Of a stretch of 64,000 nucleotides of DNA, positions 36,105 to 44,563 are shown piece after piece (within the stretch, counting starts at the first letter, position 1; each line of letters opens with the position of its first letter). The stretch is from Rhizobium brockwellii (GTDB lineage: Bacteria; Pseudomonadota; Alphaproteobacteria; Rhizobiales; Rhizobiaceae), in contig NZ_CP053439.1 in assembly GCF_000769405.2 (NCBI RefSeq), positions 4,138,501 to 4,202,500 of the forward strand, written 5' to 3'. A model generated the notes under the pieces. It saw only the letters and a program-made list of their open reading frames with translations. It was not told the DNA's origin and searched no databases. The position numbers and the translations under genes were made by a program.

Positions 36105-36180
36105 GGCGGCGTCATTTCTACAGATGCGGTGCGTGCGACACTTGACGAACTGTGTCGCCGGGATAGTCCATTGGAACGCG
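36105..36180 (+). pseudogene. Fragment of an ornithine-cyclodeaminase-like gene
   Basis: Bases 36108-36170 match 3772-3834, inside the cyclodeaminase gene, at 57 of 63 positions by eye, and encode the same segment (GVISTDAVRATLDELCRRD). There is no start, no nucleotide-binding domain and no continuation, so it is a remnant of a second copy. Confidence 0.75.
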
Positions 36181-36227
36181 CCTGTTGCCCCGTTCCAATA
36201 GGCCGGCAGCCTCTGCTCCCAGCGACT

Positions 36228-37907
36228 TCAATAGCGCGCATCTTCAAGGCCACAGAAAGGGTCTACCGGGTTGGTGCCGAGGAAGGGCTTGCGACCGAGC
36301 ATACAATCAACGACGGCTTCCTGGACGCTGTCCATGGTGGAGTACGCATTGATATAGGCCGGTACGCGCGGCGCATCGTAAAGGTGATAGGGATGCCCAA
36401 AGGAGATCATGGCGGAGGGAATATTCGTCCAGGGTCGGTACATCGCCTTGAAAAGGCCTCCACCACCCATCCTATGCCAGTCGACGAATATCCGGCCTCG
36501 AACGAGCAGCGACTCGTCGCCTAGCGCGTAGAGGACGAGGTCGAAGTCGTCGGGGGTCGGCACGATGTCCGGTCGGTCGATCGTGACTTCGAAACCTTCC
36601 TTCCGCAACAGCGCGGGTAGCAAAAATTTCAGTGGCTGCGGCATGAGCGGATGAATGATGCCGCCGTCGACCAGCAGCACGCGCTTTGTTTTCGCCGGAT
36701 CGAGCGGAAAGATGCCATTGACGTCCTTCACAAGCGTAGGCGAGCGGCCGATGTATTCCCTTGATGCAGCGACATTGTCTGGATGCGCAAGCAGGTGGCG
36801 CGCTTCCGCCGCATCGGGGAGGACGTCTGACGGTTGAAAAAGTTTGAGATGCGCCTTGAGCGCCAGCACGCGGAGAACCGCTTCCTCAAGTCGTTCCGGA
36901 GTAATTCGTCCATCTTCGACGGCAGCCTTGACCCCCGCCATATCCTGCTCAGGTGCATCGCTGAAGAGGATCATGTCGCAGCCATTTGCGATGATATCGG
37001 GCAGCGTATCGAGGTGGTGGCCCCAGGCGGACAGGCCTCCCATGGGTGTCGCGTCAGAGACGATGATACCGTTGAAGCCGAGCTCGTCTCGGAGAAGATC
37101 AACGTTCAGCAACCGGGAAACCGAGGCCGGTCGGAAAGCTTCAAGCCCGGCATCTGGCATCTTCGATCGAATATAGGCCGGAAGCGAAATGTGCCCGCTC
37201 ATGATTGCCAACACGCCTTCGGTGATCAGCGTTCCATAGAGCCGACCGAAGGTTTCCTTCCACTCGTCCATGGAAAGCGGATTGGTCGTCGTAACGAGGT
37301 GCTGATCGCGGTCGTCATATCCCTCGCCCGGCCAGTGCTTTGCGGTGGCGGCAACGCCATTTCGTTGGAGACCGTGGACATGGGCAACCGCGTGCCGCTC
37401 GATCTTGTTGACATCGGAACCGTATGACCGTGTACCGACAATCGGCGATCGGAACGCGGCATTTATGTCGATGACTGGCGTGAAGGACCAGCGCACCCCC
37501 ATCGCGCGGCCCTCGCGCGCCAAGATTTCCGAGCTTTTCTCGGTCGCCTGGACGTCATCGACAGCGGCAAGGCCAAGTTGTCCCAGCACCGGAGTGCCGA
37601 AAGCGAAGGAATGACGGCTGCCTTCGAGGTCTGCGCTGATGATGGGCGGGACTTTGCTCTTGGCCACGAGGTCAGAGATGACCCGCCGCTCGAACTCGAG
37701 ATCGGCCGTGAAGAAGCGGGTTACGCCGCCCGGCCTTAGTGAAGCAATGCGTTTGAAATCCTCTTCATCCGTCCCGATCATGATCAAGGTGAAGAGTTGG
37801 CCGATCTTGTCATCGAGATCGAGCGAGGCATAGACGTCGCGGATCCAGGATATCGCAGCGTCGTCGAGGTTGAACGGCGCTTTGCGAAGCTCGTCGTAGA
37901 TCGTCAT
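36228..37907 (-). CDS. Glycoside hydrolase family 3 protein (beta-N-acetylhexosaminidase-like)
   Basis: A 559-residue family 3 glycoside hydrolase. The N-terminal barrel carries the KHWPGEG motif near residue 190 and the nucleophile region NGIIVSDATPMGG; the C-terminal part (from about residue 400) resembles the second alpha/beta domain of larger family 3 enzymes. No signal peptide is visible, so it is probably cytoplasmic. Family members remove N-acetylglucosamine or glucose from oligosaccharides, cell-wall fragments or glycosides. The DDRDQH stretch after KHWPGEG replaces the usual DSH type pattern, so substrate type is uncertain. It stands alone between decayed genes and the conserved chromosome. 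Confidence 0.85.
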   Translation of the reverse strand: MTIYDELRKAPFNLDDAAISWIRDVYASLDLDDKIGQLFTLIMIGTDEEDFKRIASLRPGGVTRFFTADLEFERRVISDLVAKSKVPPIISADLEGSRHSFAFGTPVLGQLGLAAVDDVQATEKSSEILAREGRAMGVRWSFTPVIDINAAFRSPIVGTRSYGSDVNKIERHAVAHVHGLQRNGVAATAKHWPGEGYDDRDQHLVTTTNPLSMDEWKETFGRLYGTLITEGVLAIMSGHISLPAYIRSKMPDAGLEAFRPASVSRLLNVDLLRDELGFNGIIVSDATPMGGLSAWGHHLDTLPDIIANGCDMILFSDAPEQDMAGVKAAVEDGRITPERLEEAVLRVLALKAHLKLFQPSDVLPDAAEARHLLAHPDNVAASREYIGRSPTLVKDVNGIFPLDPAKTKRVLLVDGGIIHPLMPQPLKFLLPALLRKEGFEVTIDRPDIVPTPDDFDLVLYALGDESLLVRGRIFVDWHRMGGGGLFKAMYRPWTNIPSAMISFGHPYHLYDAPRVPAYINAYSTMDSVQEAVVDCMLGRKPFLGTNPVDPFCGLEDARY

Positions 37908-37987
37908 AAGTTCCCCCGTTGATCAACGCTCTGCGGATAGCCCCTGTGAATATGCACGCTATCCCGTCATAAGCCAGCGCGGTGATG

Positions 37988-38668
37988 TCAGGGTAAGTTC
38001 GGGAGCATTTTGGATATCTCATGCCGAGCGAAGCGCCACACCGTCGTCTTCTTGATTTCGCTGTCCTCCAGCGCCCGCGTCACCGGCACCTCATAAACCG
38101 CGCAGAATTCTAGTCGCTCTCTGGGCACGTAACTGCGTCCGGGGTCTCCGACCAGCACCCGCTTTCCGTCGGCTGCGAGCTTCGCGAACCAGGGAACGAG
38201 CGCATCGGCGAAAGCGCGGTCGTAGAAGACGTCGCCGGCAAGCACGATATCCGCATCGACGGCCTGCCCGATCAGATCGGCGCCGGTAAATCCGAGCGAA
38301 ACGCGATTGGCCTCGGCATTCAGGCGGACTGCCGTCTCCGCCCAGGGATCGATATCGGCAGCCATGACCTCCCGGGCACCGGCCATCACAGCCGCAATGC
38401 CGACAAGCCCGGAACCGCTGGCGAAATCCAGCACCCGCTTGCCGCGCACCGTTTCCGGATGATCGAGTACGTAGCGTGCCAGTCCCTGGCCGCCCGCCCA
38501 GGCAAAAGCCCAGAAGGGCGGCGGCAGGCCGATCGCCTCCAGCTCCTCCTCCGTCTTCAACCAGAGCTCATGCGCCTCGCTTGCCAGATAGAGCGAAATC
38601 TCCGGCACATGCGGCGGCGGCATCAGGCTGGTATTGGCGCGGATGAACGCTTGCGGATCAGTCTTCAA
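37988..38668 (-). CDS. ETFB-type protein-lysine methyltransferase (METTL20-like)
   Basis: A 226-residue class I SAM-dependent methyltransferase of the protein-lysine methyltransferase group that includes METTL20; the Agrobacterium homologue is known to methylate ETF-beta and ribosomal protein L7/L12. Motif I is VLDFASGSGLVGIAA and the family post-motif II is DIVLAGDVFYDRAF. An N-terminal segment RANTSLMPPPHVPEI is also typical. The start is a TTG overlapping the stop of the upstream EVE gene (TTGA), which gives the expected N-terminus; the long frame further upstream is a shadow of that gene. Confidence 0.85.
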   Translation of the reverse strand: MKTDPQAFIRANTSLMPPPHVPEISLYLASEAHELWLKTEEELEAIGLPPPFWAFAWAGGQGLARYVLDHPETVRGKRVLDFASGSGLVGIAAVMAGAREVMAADIDPWAETAVRLNAEANRVSLGFTGADLIGQAVDADIVLAGDVFYDRAFADALVPWFAKLAADGKRVLVGDPGRSYVPRERLEFCAVYEVPVTRALEDSEIKKTTVWRFARHEISKMLPNLP

Positions 38669-39096
38669 CGCGGCGGATTGTCCAGTCCGCCCATGCGGCA
38701 GACTTCGAGATATTCTTCCTCGGTGACCGGCTGCACCGAAAGCCGCATCGAGGTGACGAGCGCCATCTTGGCGAGCTTCTCGCTCGCCTTGACATCCTTC
38801 AGCGTCACTGGCTTCGGCACGTCGATGACGGCGCGGATATCGACGCAATCCCACTTCGGATCACCCTTGGCGGAAGAATCGGGATGCGACAGGGCGCAGA
38901 CTTCGACGATGCCGACGATCTCCAGCCCGTCATTGGAATGATAGAAGAACCCTTTGTCGCCGATCTGCATCGCCCGCATGTTGTTGCGCGCCAGGTAGTT
39001 GCGGACGCCGGTCCATTCCGTGCCCTTTTCGCCGGCAGCCTTCTGCTGCTCCCAGGACCAGGAGGCGGGTTCTGATTTATAAAGCCAGTGCGCCAT
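38665..39096 (-). CDS. EVE domain-containing protein
   Basis: A 143-residue EVE-domain protein (PUA-like fold), a family thought to bind modified bases in nucleic acids. The start region MAHWLYKSEPASWSWEQQ is diagnostic, followed by WTGVRNYLARNNMRAM and IGDKGFFYHSND, with the aromatic/basic surface typical of the fold. It overlaps the methyltransferase start by four bases and follows the YciI gene by one base. Confidence 0.92.
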   Translation of the reverse strand: MAHWLYKSEPASWSWEQQKAAGEKGTEWTGVRNYLARNNMRAMQIGDKGFFYHSNDGLEIVGIVEVCALSHPDSSAKGDPKWDCVDIRAVIDVPKPVTLKDVKASEKLAKMALVTSMRLSVQPVTEEEYLEVCRMGGLDNPPR

Positions 39097-39097
39097 G

Positions 39098-39391
39098 TCA
39101 CGCCTCCGGTTTGTTGAAGACCCAGTTGTAGGCCTTGACGTCGACGCTTTCGAATAGTCCGGCCTTGGCATAGGGATCGGCATCGGCAAGCGCACGCGCC
39201 GCCTCTTTCGAATCCGCTTCGACGATGATCAGGCTGCCGCAGGGCTTGCCGTCGTCATCGAGAAACGGGCCGGCGATCTTCAGCGTGCCCTCGGCATTCA
39301 GCTTGTTCAGATGCTCGATATGCGTCGGACGCGTATCCATGCGCACGTTCAGATGTCCCGGTTTGTCCTTGCAGAGAAGGGCGAAAAGCAT
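39098..39391 (-). CDS. YciI family protein
   Basis: A 97-residue ferredoxin-fold-like protein of the YciI family. It carries the conserved RPTHIEHL histidine segment, the GPFLDDDGKPCGSLIIVEA strand region and the DPYAKAGLF motif. Catalytic function in the family is poorly established. It lies in a minus-strand cluster tsaD-gpsA-yciI-EVE-methyltransferase. Confidence 0.92.
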   Translation of the reverse strand: MLFALLCKDKPGHLNVRMDTRPTHIEHLNKLNAEGTLKIAGPFLDDDGKPCGSLIIVEADSKEAARALADADPYAKAGLFESVDVKAYNWVFNKPEA

Positions 39392-39400
39392 GTCTGTCTC

Positions 39401-40384
39401 CTATTCGGTGGTGATCGGACGCGTCATCAGCTGCTCTATCGCCTCTGATATATCGAGCCTGCCGTCGATGATGGCGGAAACGGCATCGGTGATCGGCATG
39501 CTGACCTTCAACTCCGCCGCAAGCCGCGAGGCGACGGAGGCTGCAAACGCGCCTTCCACCAGCGCACCCTGCAGGGGATCGGTCTTTTCGCCGCGCCCGA
39601 GCGCGATGCCGAAGCGCAGGTTTCGCGATTGATGGCTCGTTGCCGTCAGCACCAGATCGCCGAGGCCGGAAAGTCCGCGCACCGTATCCGCCTGCCCGCC
39701 CTTGGCGACGACGAAACGCGACATTTCCGCAAGACCGCGGGCAATCAGCGCCGCACGCGCGGAATCGCCGATGCCACGGCCTTCGACGATGCCGCAGGCG
39801 ATCGCCAGTACATTCTTCAGCGCGCCGCCGAGCTGCACGCCGATCCGGTCGTTGGAAGCGTAAAGCCGGAAGGTCCGCCCGGAAATCGCCTGAGCGAGCC
39901 GCTCCGCGGTCTCCATGTCGGCTGCAGCAATCGCCATCGCCGTCGGCAGGCCCTTGGCGATATCGGCGGCAAAGCCCGGACCGGAAAGCACGGCGATCGG
40001 ATGGTCCGGCAGTTCCCGTTCCAGCATGTCGGTCAGAAGATTGCCCGTCGTCCGTTCGATACCCTTGGCACAGGTGACGACGACAGCATCCTTGGAGAGA
40101 TAAGGTCCGTATTGCCGCGCCGCATCGGCCTGCGCCTGCGACGGCATTGCAAAAAGCACGATGGAGGCACCAGTGATCGCATCCGCCTCGGCGGAAAATT
40201 CCAACGTGTCGGGCAGGAGAATGCCGGGCAGCACCGCATCATGCAGCCGTTCGGCCTTCAGATCGGCAATCAGCGACGGATCGCGCCCGACGAGTGTCAC
40301 GGCGCTGCGGCCGGCAAGCGCGATGACAGCGGCAAGCGCCGTGCCGAAAGCCCCGGATCCGACGACGGCGATGTTTTCACTCAT
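39401..40384 (-). CDS. gpsA: Glycerol-3-phosphate dehydrogenase [NAD(P)+]
   Basis: A 327-residue cytoplasmic enzyme making sn-glycerol 3-phosphate for phospholipids from dihydroxyacetone phosphate. The nucleotide motif [10 protein letters not shown] is at the start, followed by the catalytic lysine in [14 protein letters not shown] and the substrate segment [13 protein letters not shown] with SRN. The ATG overlaps the tsaD stop by four bases (ATGA on the minus strand), so the two are coupled. Confidence 0.96.
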   Translation of the reverse strand: MSENIAVVGSGAFGTALAAVIALAGRSAVTLVGRDPSLIADLKAERLHDAVLPGILLPDTLEFSAEADAITGASIVLFAMPSQAQADAARQYGPYLSKDAVVVTCAKGIERTTGNLLTDMLERELPDHPIAVLSGPGFAADIAKGLPTAMAIAAADMETAERLAQAISGRTFRLYASNDRIGVQLGGALKNVLAIACGIVEGRGIGDSARAALIARGLAEMSRFVVAKGGQADTVRGLSGLGDLVLTATSHQSRNLRFGIALGRGEKTDPLQGALVEGAFAASVASRLAAELKVSMPITDAVSAIIDGRLDISEAIEQLMTRPITTE

Positions 40385-41502
40385 GCCTTGGCCCCTCGTT
40401 TTCCGAAGCCGATCAGCGTTTCCGCATTGGAATCGAGCGGCCAGCGCGAACGCGGCTGCACGTCGAGCGTATCCGGCGCGGCACCGGTCGCCATTCGTTC
40501 CAGTCCTGCCCAGGCGATCATCACGGCATTGTCGGTGCAGAGGTGCAGCGGCGGCGCGACGAAGCGGAAGCCGTTCTTGTCGCACAGCGCCTGCAGCGTG
40601 CCGCGCAGTTCGAGATTGGCGGCGACCCCGCCGGCCACGACGAGCGCCGGCTTTTCGCCAGTAGCAGGGCCAGTAGCAGGGAATGTCGCCGGAAATTCCG
40701 TCTTGAACCGCAGCAGGCCGCGGCCGATACGGTCCTTCAGCGTCCGCGAAACCGCCTTCTGGAACGAGGCGCAGATATCCGCCACGTCCTGATCGCTGAG
40801 CGGCGCGATATCCTGCGCCGCCTGTCGCACCGCTGTCTTCAGGCCGGAGAAGGAGAAGTCGAGCCGTGCCTCGCCGACCAGCGGCCGCGGAAAATCGAAG
40901 CGCGCGGGATTGCCGTCCCGCGCCATCCGTTCCACTGCCGGTCCGCCGGGATAGGGCAGGCCGAGCAGTTTTGCCGTCTTGTCGAAGGCTTCGCCGAGCG
41001 CATCGTCGATCGTCGTGCCCCAGCGCTCGTATTGTCCGACGCCGCGCACCAGGATGAGCTGGGTATGGCCGCCGGAGACGAGCAGCATCAGATAGGGAAA
41101 GGAAAGTCCGTCCGTCAGCCGCGCTGTCAGCGCATGGCCCTCGAGATGGTTGATCGCATAGAGCGGCTTGCCGGCGGCTCTGGCGATCGCCTTGCCGGTC
41201 ATCAACCCCACCAGCAGCCCGCCGATCAGCCCCGGCCCCGACGTGGCGGCGATGGCGTCGACATCGTTGAGCGACACATTGGCGCGCTTCAGCGCCTCCT
41301 CGATCAGCTCGTCCAGCGCCTCGACATGGGCGCGTGCGGCGATCTCCGGCACCACGCCGCCATAGGCGCTATGCTCGTCGAGCTGGGAAAGTACCACGTC
41401 CGACAGCACGTTGGAATGCCCCTCTGCATCGCGTTCGACGACCGCCGCGGCGGTCTCGTCGCAGCTCGTTTCGATGCCAAGGATACGCAGAAAGGGAACC
41501 AT
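40381..41502 (-). CDS. tsaD: tRNA N6-adenosine threonylcarbamoyltransferase
   Basis: A 373-residue enzyme that, with TsaB and TsaE, puts the threonylcarbamoyl group on A37 of ANN-decoding tRNAs. It begins [18 protein letters not shown]; the iron-binding HxxxH motif is INHLEGH; the ATP-binding regions include LVSGGHTQL and [13 protein letters not shown]. Start at 41502 places MVPFLRIL first. An insertion before VVAGG contains a four-residue repeat (PATGPATG) encoded by a 12-base tandem duplication. It is divergent from hemC, with 72 bases between the starts. Confidence 0.97.
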   Translation of the reverse strand: MVPFLRILGIETSCDETAAAVVERDAEGHSNVLSDVVLSQLDEHSAYGGVVPEIAARAHVEALDELIEEALKRANVSLNDVDAIAATSGPGLIGGLLVGLMTGKAIARAAGKPLYAINHLEGHALTARLTDGLSFPYLMLLVSGGHTQLILVRGVGQYERWGTTIDDALGEAFDKTAKLLGLPYPGGPAVERMARDGNPARFDFPRPLVGEARLDFSFSGLKTAVRQAAQDIAPLSDQDVADICASFQKAVSRTLKDRIGRGLLRFKTEFPATFPATGPATGEKPALVVAGGVAANLELRGTLQALCDKNGFRFVAPPLHLCTDNAVMIAWAGLERMATGAAPDTLDVQPRSRWPLDSNAETLIGFGKRGAKA

Positions 41503-41574
41503 GAAGCCTGTTCGTTGATTGCGATGGGATGGAAACCCGTTTACGAGAACTCCGGTAACAACGGAATAGAACGG

Positions 41575-42504
41575 ATGCAAACAAAACCTTTCCGGATCGG
41601 CACGCGGGGCAGCCCGCTGGCGCTTGCCCAGGCGCATGAGGCCCGCGACAGGCTGATGGCGGCGCATCATCTGCCCGAGGACATGTTCGAGATCGTCGTG
41701 CTGACGACCAAGGGCGACCGCATCACCGACCGGTCGCTGGCCGAGATCGGCGGCAAGGGGCTGTTCACCGAAGAGCTCGAACAGAAGCTTACCGCCGGCG
41801 AGCTCGATTTCGCCGTGCATTCCGCCAAGGATATGGCGACGAAGTTGCCTGAGGGGCTTTATCTGTCCGCCTATCTGCCGCGCGAGGATATCCGCGACGC
41901 CGTCATCGGCCGCACCGCGCGCAAACTGATCGACCTGCCGCATGGCGCTACCGTCGGTTCATCCTCGCTCCGCCGCCAGGCGCTGATCCGCCGCATGCGG
42001 CCTGACATCAACGTCATCACCTTCCGCGGCCTGGTCGAAACCCGCCTGCGCAAGCTCGAAGAGGGCGAGGTTGATGCCACCCTGCTGGCGCTTGCCGGCC
42101 TGAAGCGTCTCGGCAAGGTCGACGTGCTGACCGATATCCTCGATCCCGATACCTTCCCGCCGGCGCCGGCGCAGGGAGCGATCTGCATCGAAAGCCGCAT
42201 CGGCGATACGAGGGTCGACGATCTGCTGGCGCCAGTTAACGATGGCCCGACTTTCGACACCGTCTCCTGCGAACGTGCCTTCCTCGCCGCGCTCGACGGC
42301 TCCTGCCGCACGCCGATCGGCGGTTATGCCGTCTGCGAAGGTGACCTGATCCGGTTCTCCGGCCTCATCATCACCCCCGACGGCCGTGACCAGCATGCGG
42401 TGACGACTGACGGCCACCGCCGCGATGCGGCAGCACTCGGCACCCGCGCCGGCCAGGATGTGCGCGCCAGGGCCGGCAGCGCCTTTTTCGACGACTGGCA
42501 CTGA
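41575..42504 (+). CDS. hemC: Porphobilinogen deaminase (hydroxymethylbilane synthase)
   Basis: A 309-residue cytoplasmic enzyme joining four porphobilinogen units into hydroxymethylbilane. It starts with [17 protein letters not shown]; the substrate-binding arginines are in [10 protein letters not shown] and [12 protein letters not shown]; the dipyrromethane-cofactor cysteine is in [12 protein letters not shown]. The ATG at 41575 lies in a 72-base region shared with divergent tsaD. It is followed by hemD seven bases after its stop. Confidence 0.97.
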   Translation: MQTKPFRIGTRGSPLALAQAHEARDRLMAAHHLPEDMFEIVVLTTKGDRITDRSLAEIGGKGLFTEELEQKLTAGELDFAVHSAKDMATKLPEGLYLSAYLPREDIRDAVIGRTARKLIDLPHGATVGSSSLRRQALIRRMRPDINVITFRGLVETRLRKLEEGEVDATLLALAGLKRLGKVDVLTDILDPDTFPPAPAQGAICIESRIGDTRVDDLLAPVNDGPTFDTVSCERAFLAALDGSCRTPIGGYAVCEGDLIRFSGLIITPDGRDQHAVTTDGHRRDAAALGTRAGQDVRARAGSAFFDDWH

Positions 42505-42511
42505 AGCGGCC

Positions 42512-43219
42512 ATGCGCGTGCTCGTCACCCGCCCCGCGCATTCGGCCGAGCGAACTGCACAACGTTTGCGCGATTTGGGCCATGAGCCCTTGCTGCTGCC
42601 GCTGCGTCAGCCGCTGCACGACAGCGCCGCCGCCCTAGCCGCGCTTGCAACCACCAGCGGCGCAATCGCGGTGACCAGCGCCGAGGCCATCAGGGTCCTC
42701 TCCGCACTCGGCGAAAAACTTCGTCCGCATCTCGCCCGCCCGCTTTTTGCAGTGGGGGAAACGACAGCAGAAGAAGCGCGCAGCCTCGGCTTCCGATTGG
42801 TCGCCTCATCCCAGGGCAACGGCCGCGATCTCGCCGATCTCGTCGCGGCGGAGAAACCGGGCACGCTGTTCTACCTCGCCGGCACCCCGCGCGCCGAAAC
42901 TTTTGAAGGAAGATTGCGCGAACTCGGCATCCATTTTTCCATCGCCGAATGCTACCGCATGCAGCCGGCCGTCCCCGATCCCGCCGAGATTGACGCGATC
43001 TTCGCTAACGGTTACCCGGACGCCATCCTCTTCTATTCCCGGCAGACAGCAGTGGATTTCTTTCGCGTGCCGGAACTGCGATCAGCCATGCCGGAACACA
43101 GCGGAATCCGCATTCTCTGCCTTAGCGAGGCCGTGGCCGAGGCCGTTCCGGTGGCTTTGAAAAAAAGCGTCGAGATATCACCGATGGCGGATGAGAAAAG
43201 TCTTCTGTCGTTCCTTTGA
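42512..43219 (+). CDS. hemD: Uroporphyrinogen-III synthase
   Basis: A 235-residue enzyme that closes the linear tetrapyrrole from HemC to uroporphyrinogen III. It begins MRVLVTRPAHSAERTA, typical for HemD; the TSAEAIRVL and FYSRQTAVDFF segments (two-domain hinge region and C-terminal domain) support the call. Sequence conservation in this family is low, so position after hemC is important evidence. Confidence 0.93.
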   Translation: MRVLVTRPAHSAERTAQRLRDLGHEPLLLPLRQPLHDSAAALAALATTSGAIAVTSAEAIRVLSALGEKLRPHLARPLFAVGETTAEEARSLGFRLVASSQGNGRDLADLVAAEKPGTLFYLAGTPRAETFEGRLRELGIHFSIAECYRMQPAVPDPAEIDAIFANGYPDAILFYSRQTAVDFFRVPELRSAMPEHSGIRILCLSEAVAEAVPVALKKSVEISPMADEKSLLSFL

Positions 43220-43308
43220 AGGCTCTAACCGCCCAAATTTGATCTAACCTCTTCCCTTAACTGGCATCACTGTCTAGTTTCGTTGCAATGCAGGATAAAG
43301 AGGACCTC

Positions 43309-44559
43309 ATGGTATCGGGAAACCCGCCACGCCATTCGAAGAGCGCCGACGAGCCGGTCACGATCGACCTCGATGCACAGGAATTCGCCGCTGCAGCCGA
43401 TACCGAAAAACCGGTAGACAATGAAACCGGCGACGCCGACAGCACCGCTGCCGCCGATGCCGGCCTGCCGCCCGAAACCGAGACTGCGTCGCATGCCGAA
43501 TATGAAGAGAAGCCTGTGATGGATACGCCGGAGGACGAACCGGCAGCTCCGGAACCTTCCTTCACCCCTCCTCCCGAACAGCCTGCGCCGAAGAGCGCTG
43601 GCACCTCCGGTCTCATTGCCGCGGGCATCTTCGGCGGCCTCGTGGCGTTGCTTGGCGCCGGCGCCATCCAGTATGCGGGTTACCTCCCGGGCTCCTCCAC
43701 GCCGCAGACGACATCGCCGGAGACGGCCAATCTTGCCGGCGAGATCGACGGCCTGAAGCAGGCCGTCGCCAACCTTGCCGCCAATCCGGTGAGCGCGGAT
43801 GACGGCGAGCTTGCGAAACGCGTTGCTGCGTTGGAAACGACTGCCAAGGCCCCCGCAGCGGGCGCCCCGGCCGATTCGGCAAATGTCGAGGCACTCAACC
43901 AGAAGATTGCAGAACTGACCGGTCAGGTTGACCAGCTGCGCTCGACCCTTGCCCAGTCATCCGAGCAGCAGACGACGAACGGCGCCGATATCTTCAAGCG
44001 CCTCGAAGACGCCGAAAAGAAGCTGAACGAGCCGCGCGAGGACGTCGCCGTTGCCCGAGCGATCGCGGCTGCCGCCCTGAAGGCGGCGATCGATCGCGGT
44101 GGCCCGTTCCTGACCGAGCTCGACACTTTCGCCGGCGTCGCCCCCGACGATCCAGCCGTTGCCGACCTTAGAGCCTTTGCCGAAACCGGCATTCCCTCGC
44201 GCACCGAGCTGGTGGGCGAGGTTGCCGATGTCGCCACCGCGATCGTCGAAGCCGTCAACCAGCCGGACCCGAACCAGAGCTGGTCGGACCGGCTGATGTC
44301 GAGCGCCAAGTCGCTGGTGAGTGTCCGTCCCGTTGGTAATATCGAGGGCGAAAGCGTTGAAGCCATTGCCGCCCGCATGGAGGAAAAGGTGAAGAACGGC
44401 GACCTGCCCGGCGCTTCCGCCGAATGGAACAACCTGCCGGCTCTCGGCAAGCAGGCCTCCGCCGCCTTCAAGCAATCGCTCGAAGCGCGCATCCGCGTCG
44501 AGGAGCTGGTCGGCGGGGCGCTGTCGAAAGCGGTCTCCGGCACCGGCAAGGAGGGATGA
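43309..44559 (+). CDS. Alphaproteobacterial Mic60/mitofilin homologue (COG4223)
   Basis: A 416-residue inner-membrane protein. Residues 1-95 are acidic and proline-rich, a single membrane segment spans about 98-123 (LIAAGIFGGLVALLGAGAI), then a long charged helical/coiled-coil region faces the periplasm and the C-terminus carries the mitofilin-type signature (SVRPVGNIEGESVEAI to ARIRVEELVGGAL). This matches the bacterial Mic60 homologues encoded between hemD and hemY in alphaproteobacteria, which shape intracytoplasmic membranes where studied. I use the ATG at 43309 because an aaagagga ribosome site lies just before it; 43288 is an alternative. Confidence 0.82.
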   Translation: MVSGNPPRHSKSADEPVTIDLDAQEFAAAADTEKPVDNETGDADSTAAADAGLPPETETASHAEYEEKPVMDTPEDEPAAPEPSFTPPPEQPAPKSAGTSGLIAAGIFGGLVALLGAGAIQYAGYLPGSSTPQTTSPETANLAGEIDGLKQAVANLAANPVSADDGELAKRVAALETTAKAPAAGAPADSANVEALNQKIAELTGQVDQLRSTLAQSSEQQTTNGADIFKRLEDAEKKLNEPREDVAVARAIAAAALKAAIDRGGPFLTELDTFAGVAPDDPAVADLRAFAETGIPSRTELVGEVADVATAIVEAVNQPDPNQSWSDRLMSSAKSLVSVRPVGNIEGESVEAIAARMEEKVKNGDLPGASAEWNNLPALGKQASAAFKQSLEARIRVEELVGGALSKAVSGTGKEG

Positions 44560-44563
44560 GACC

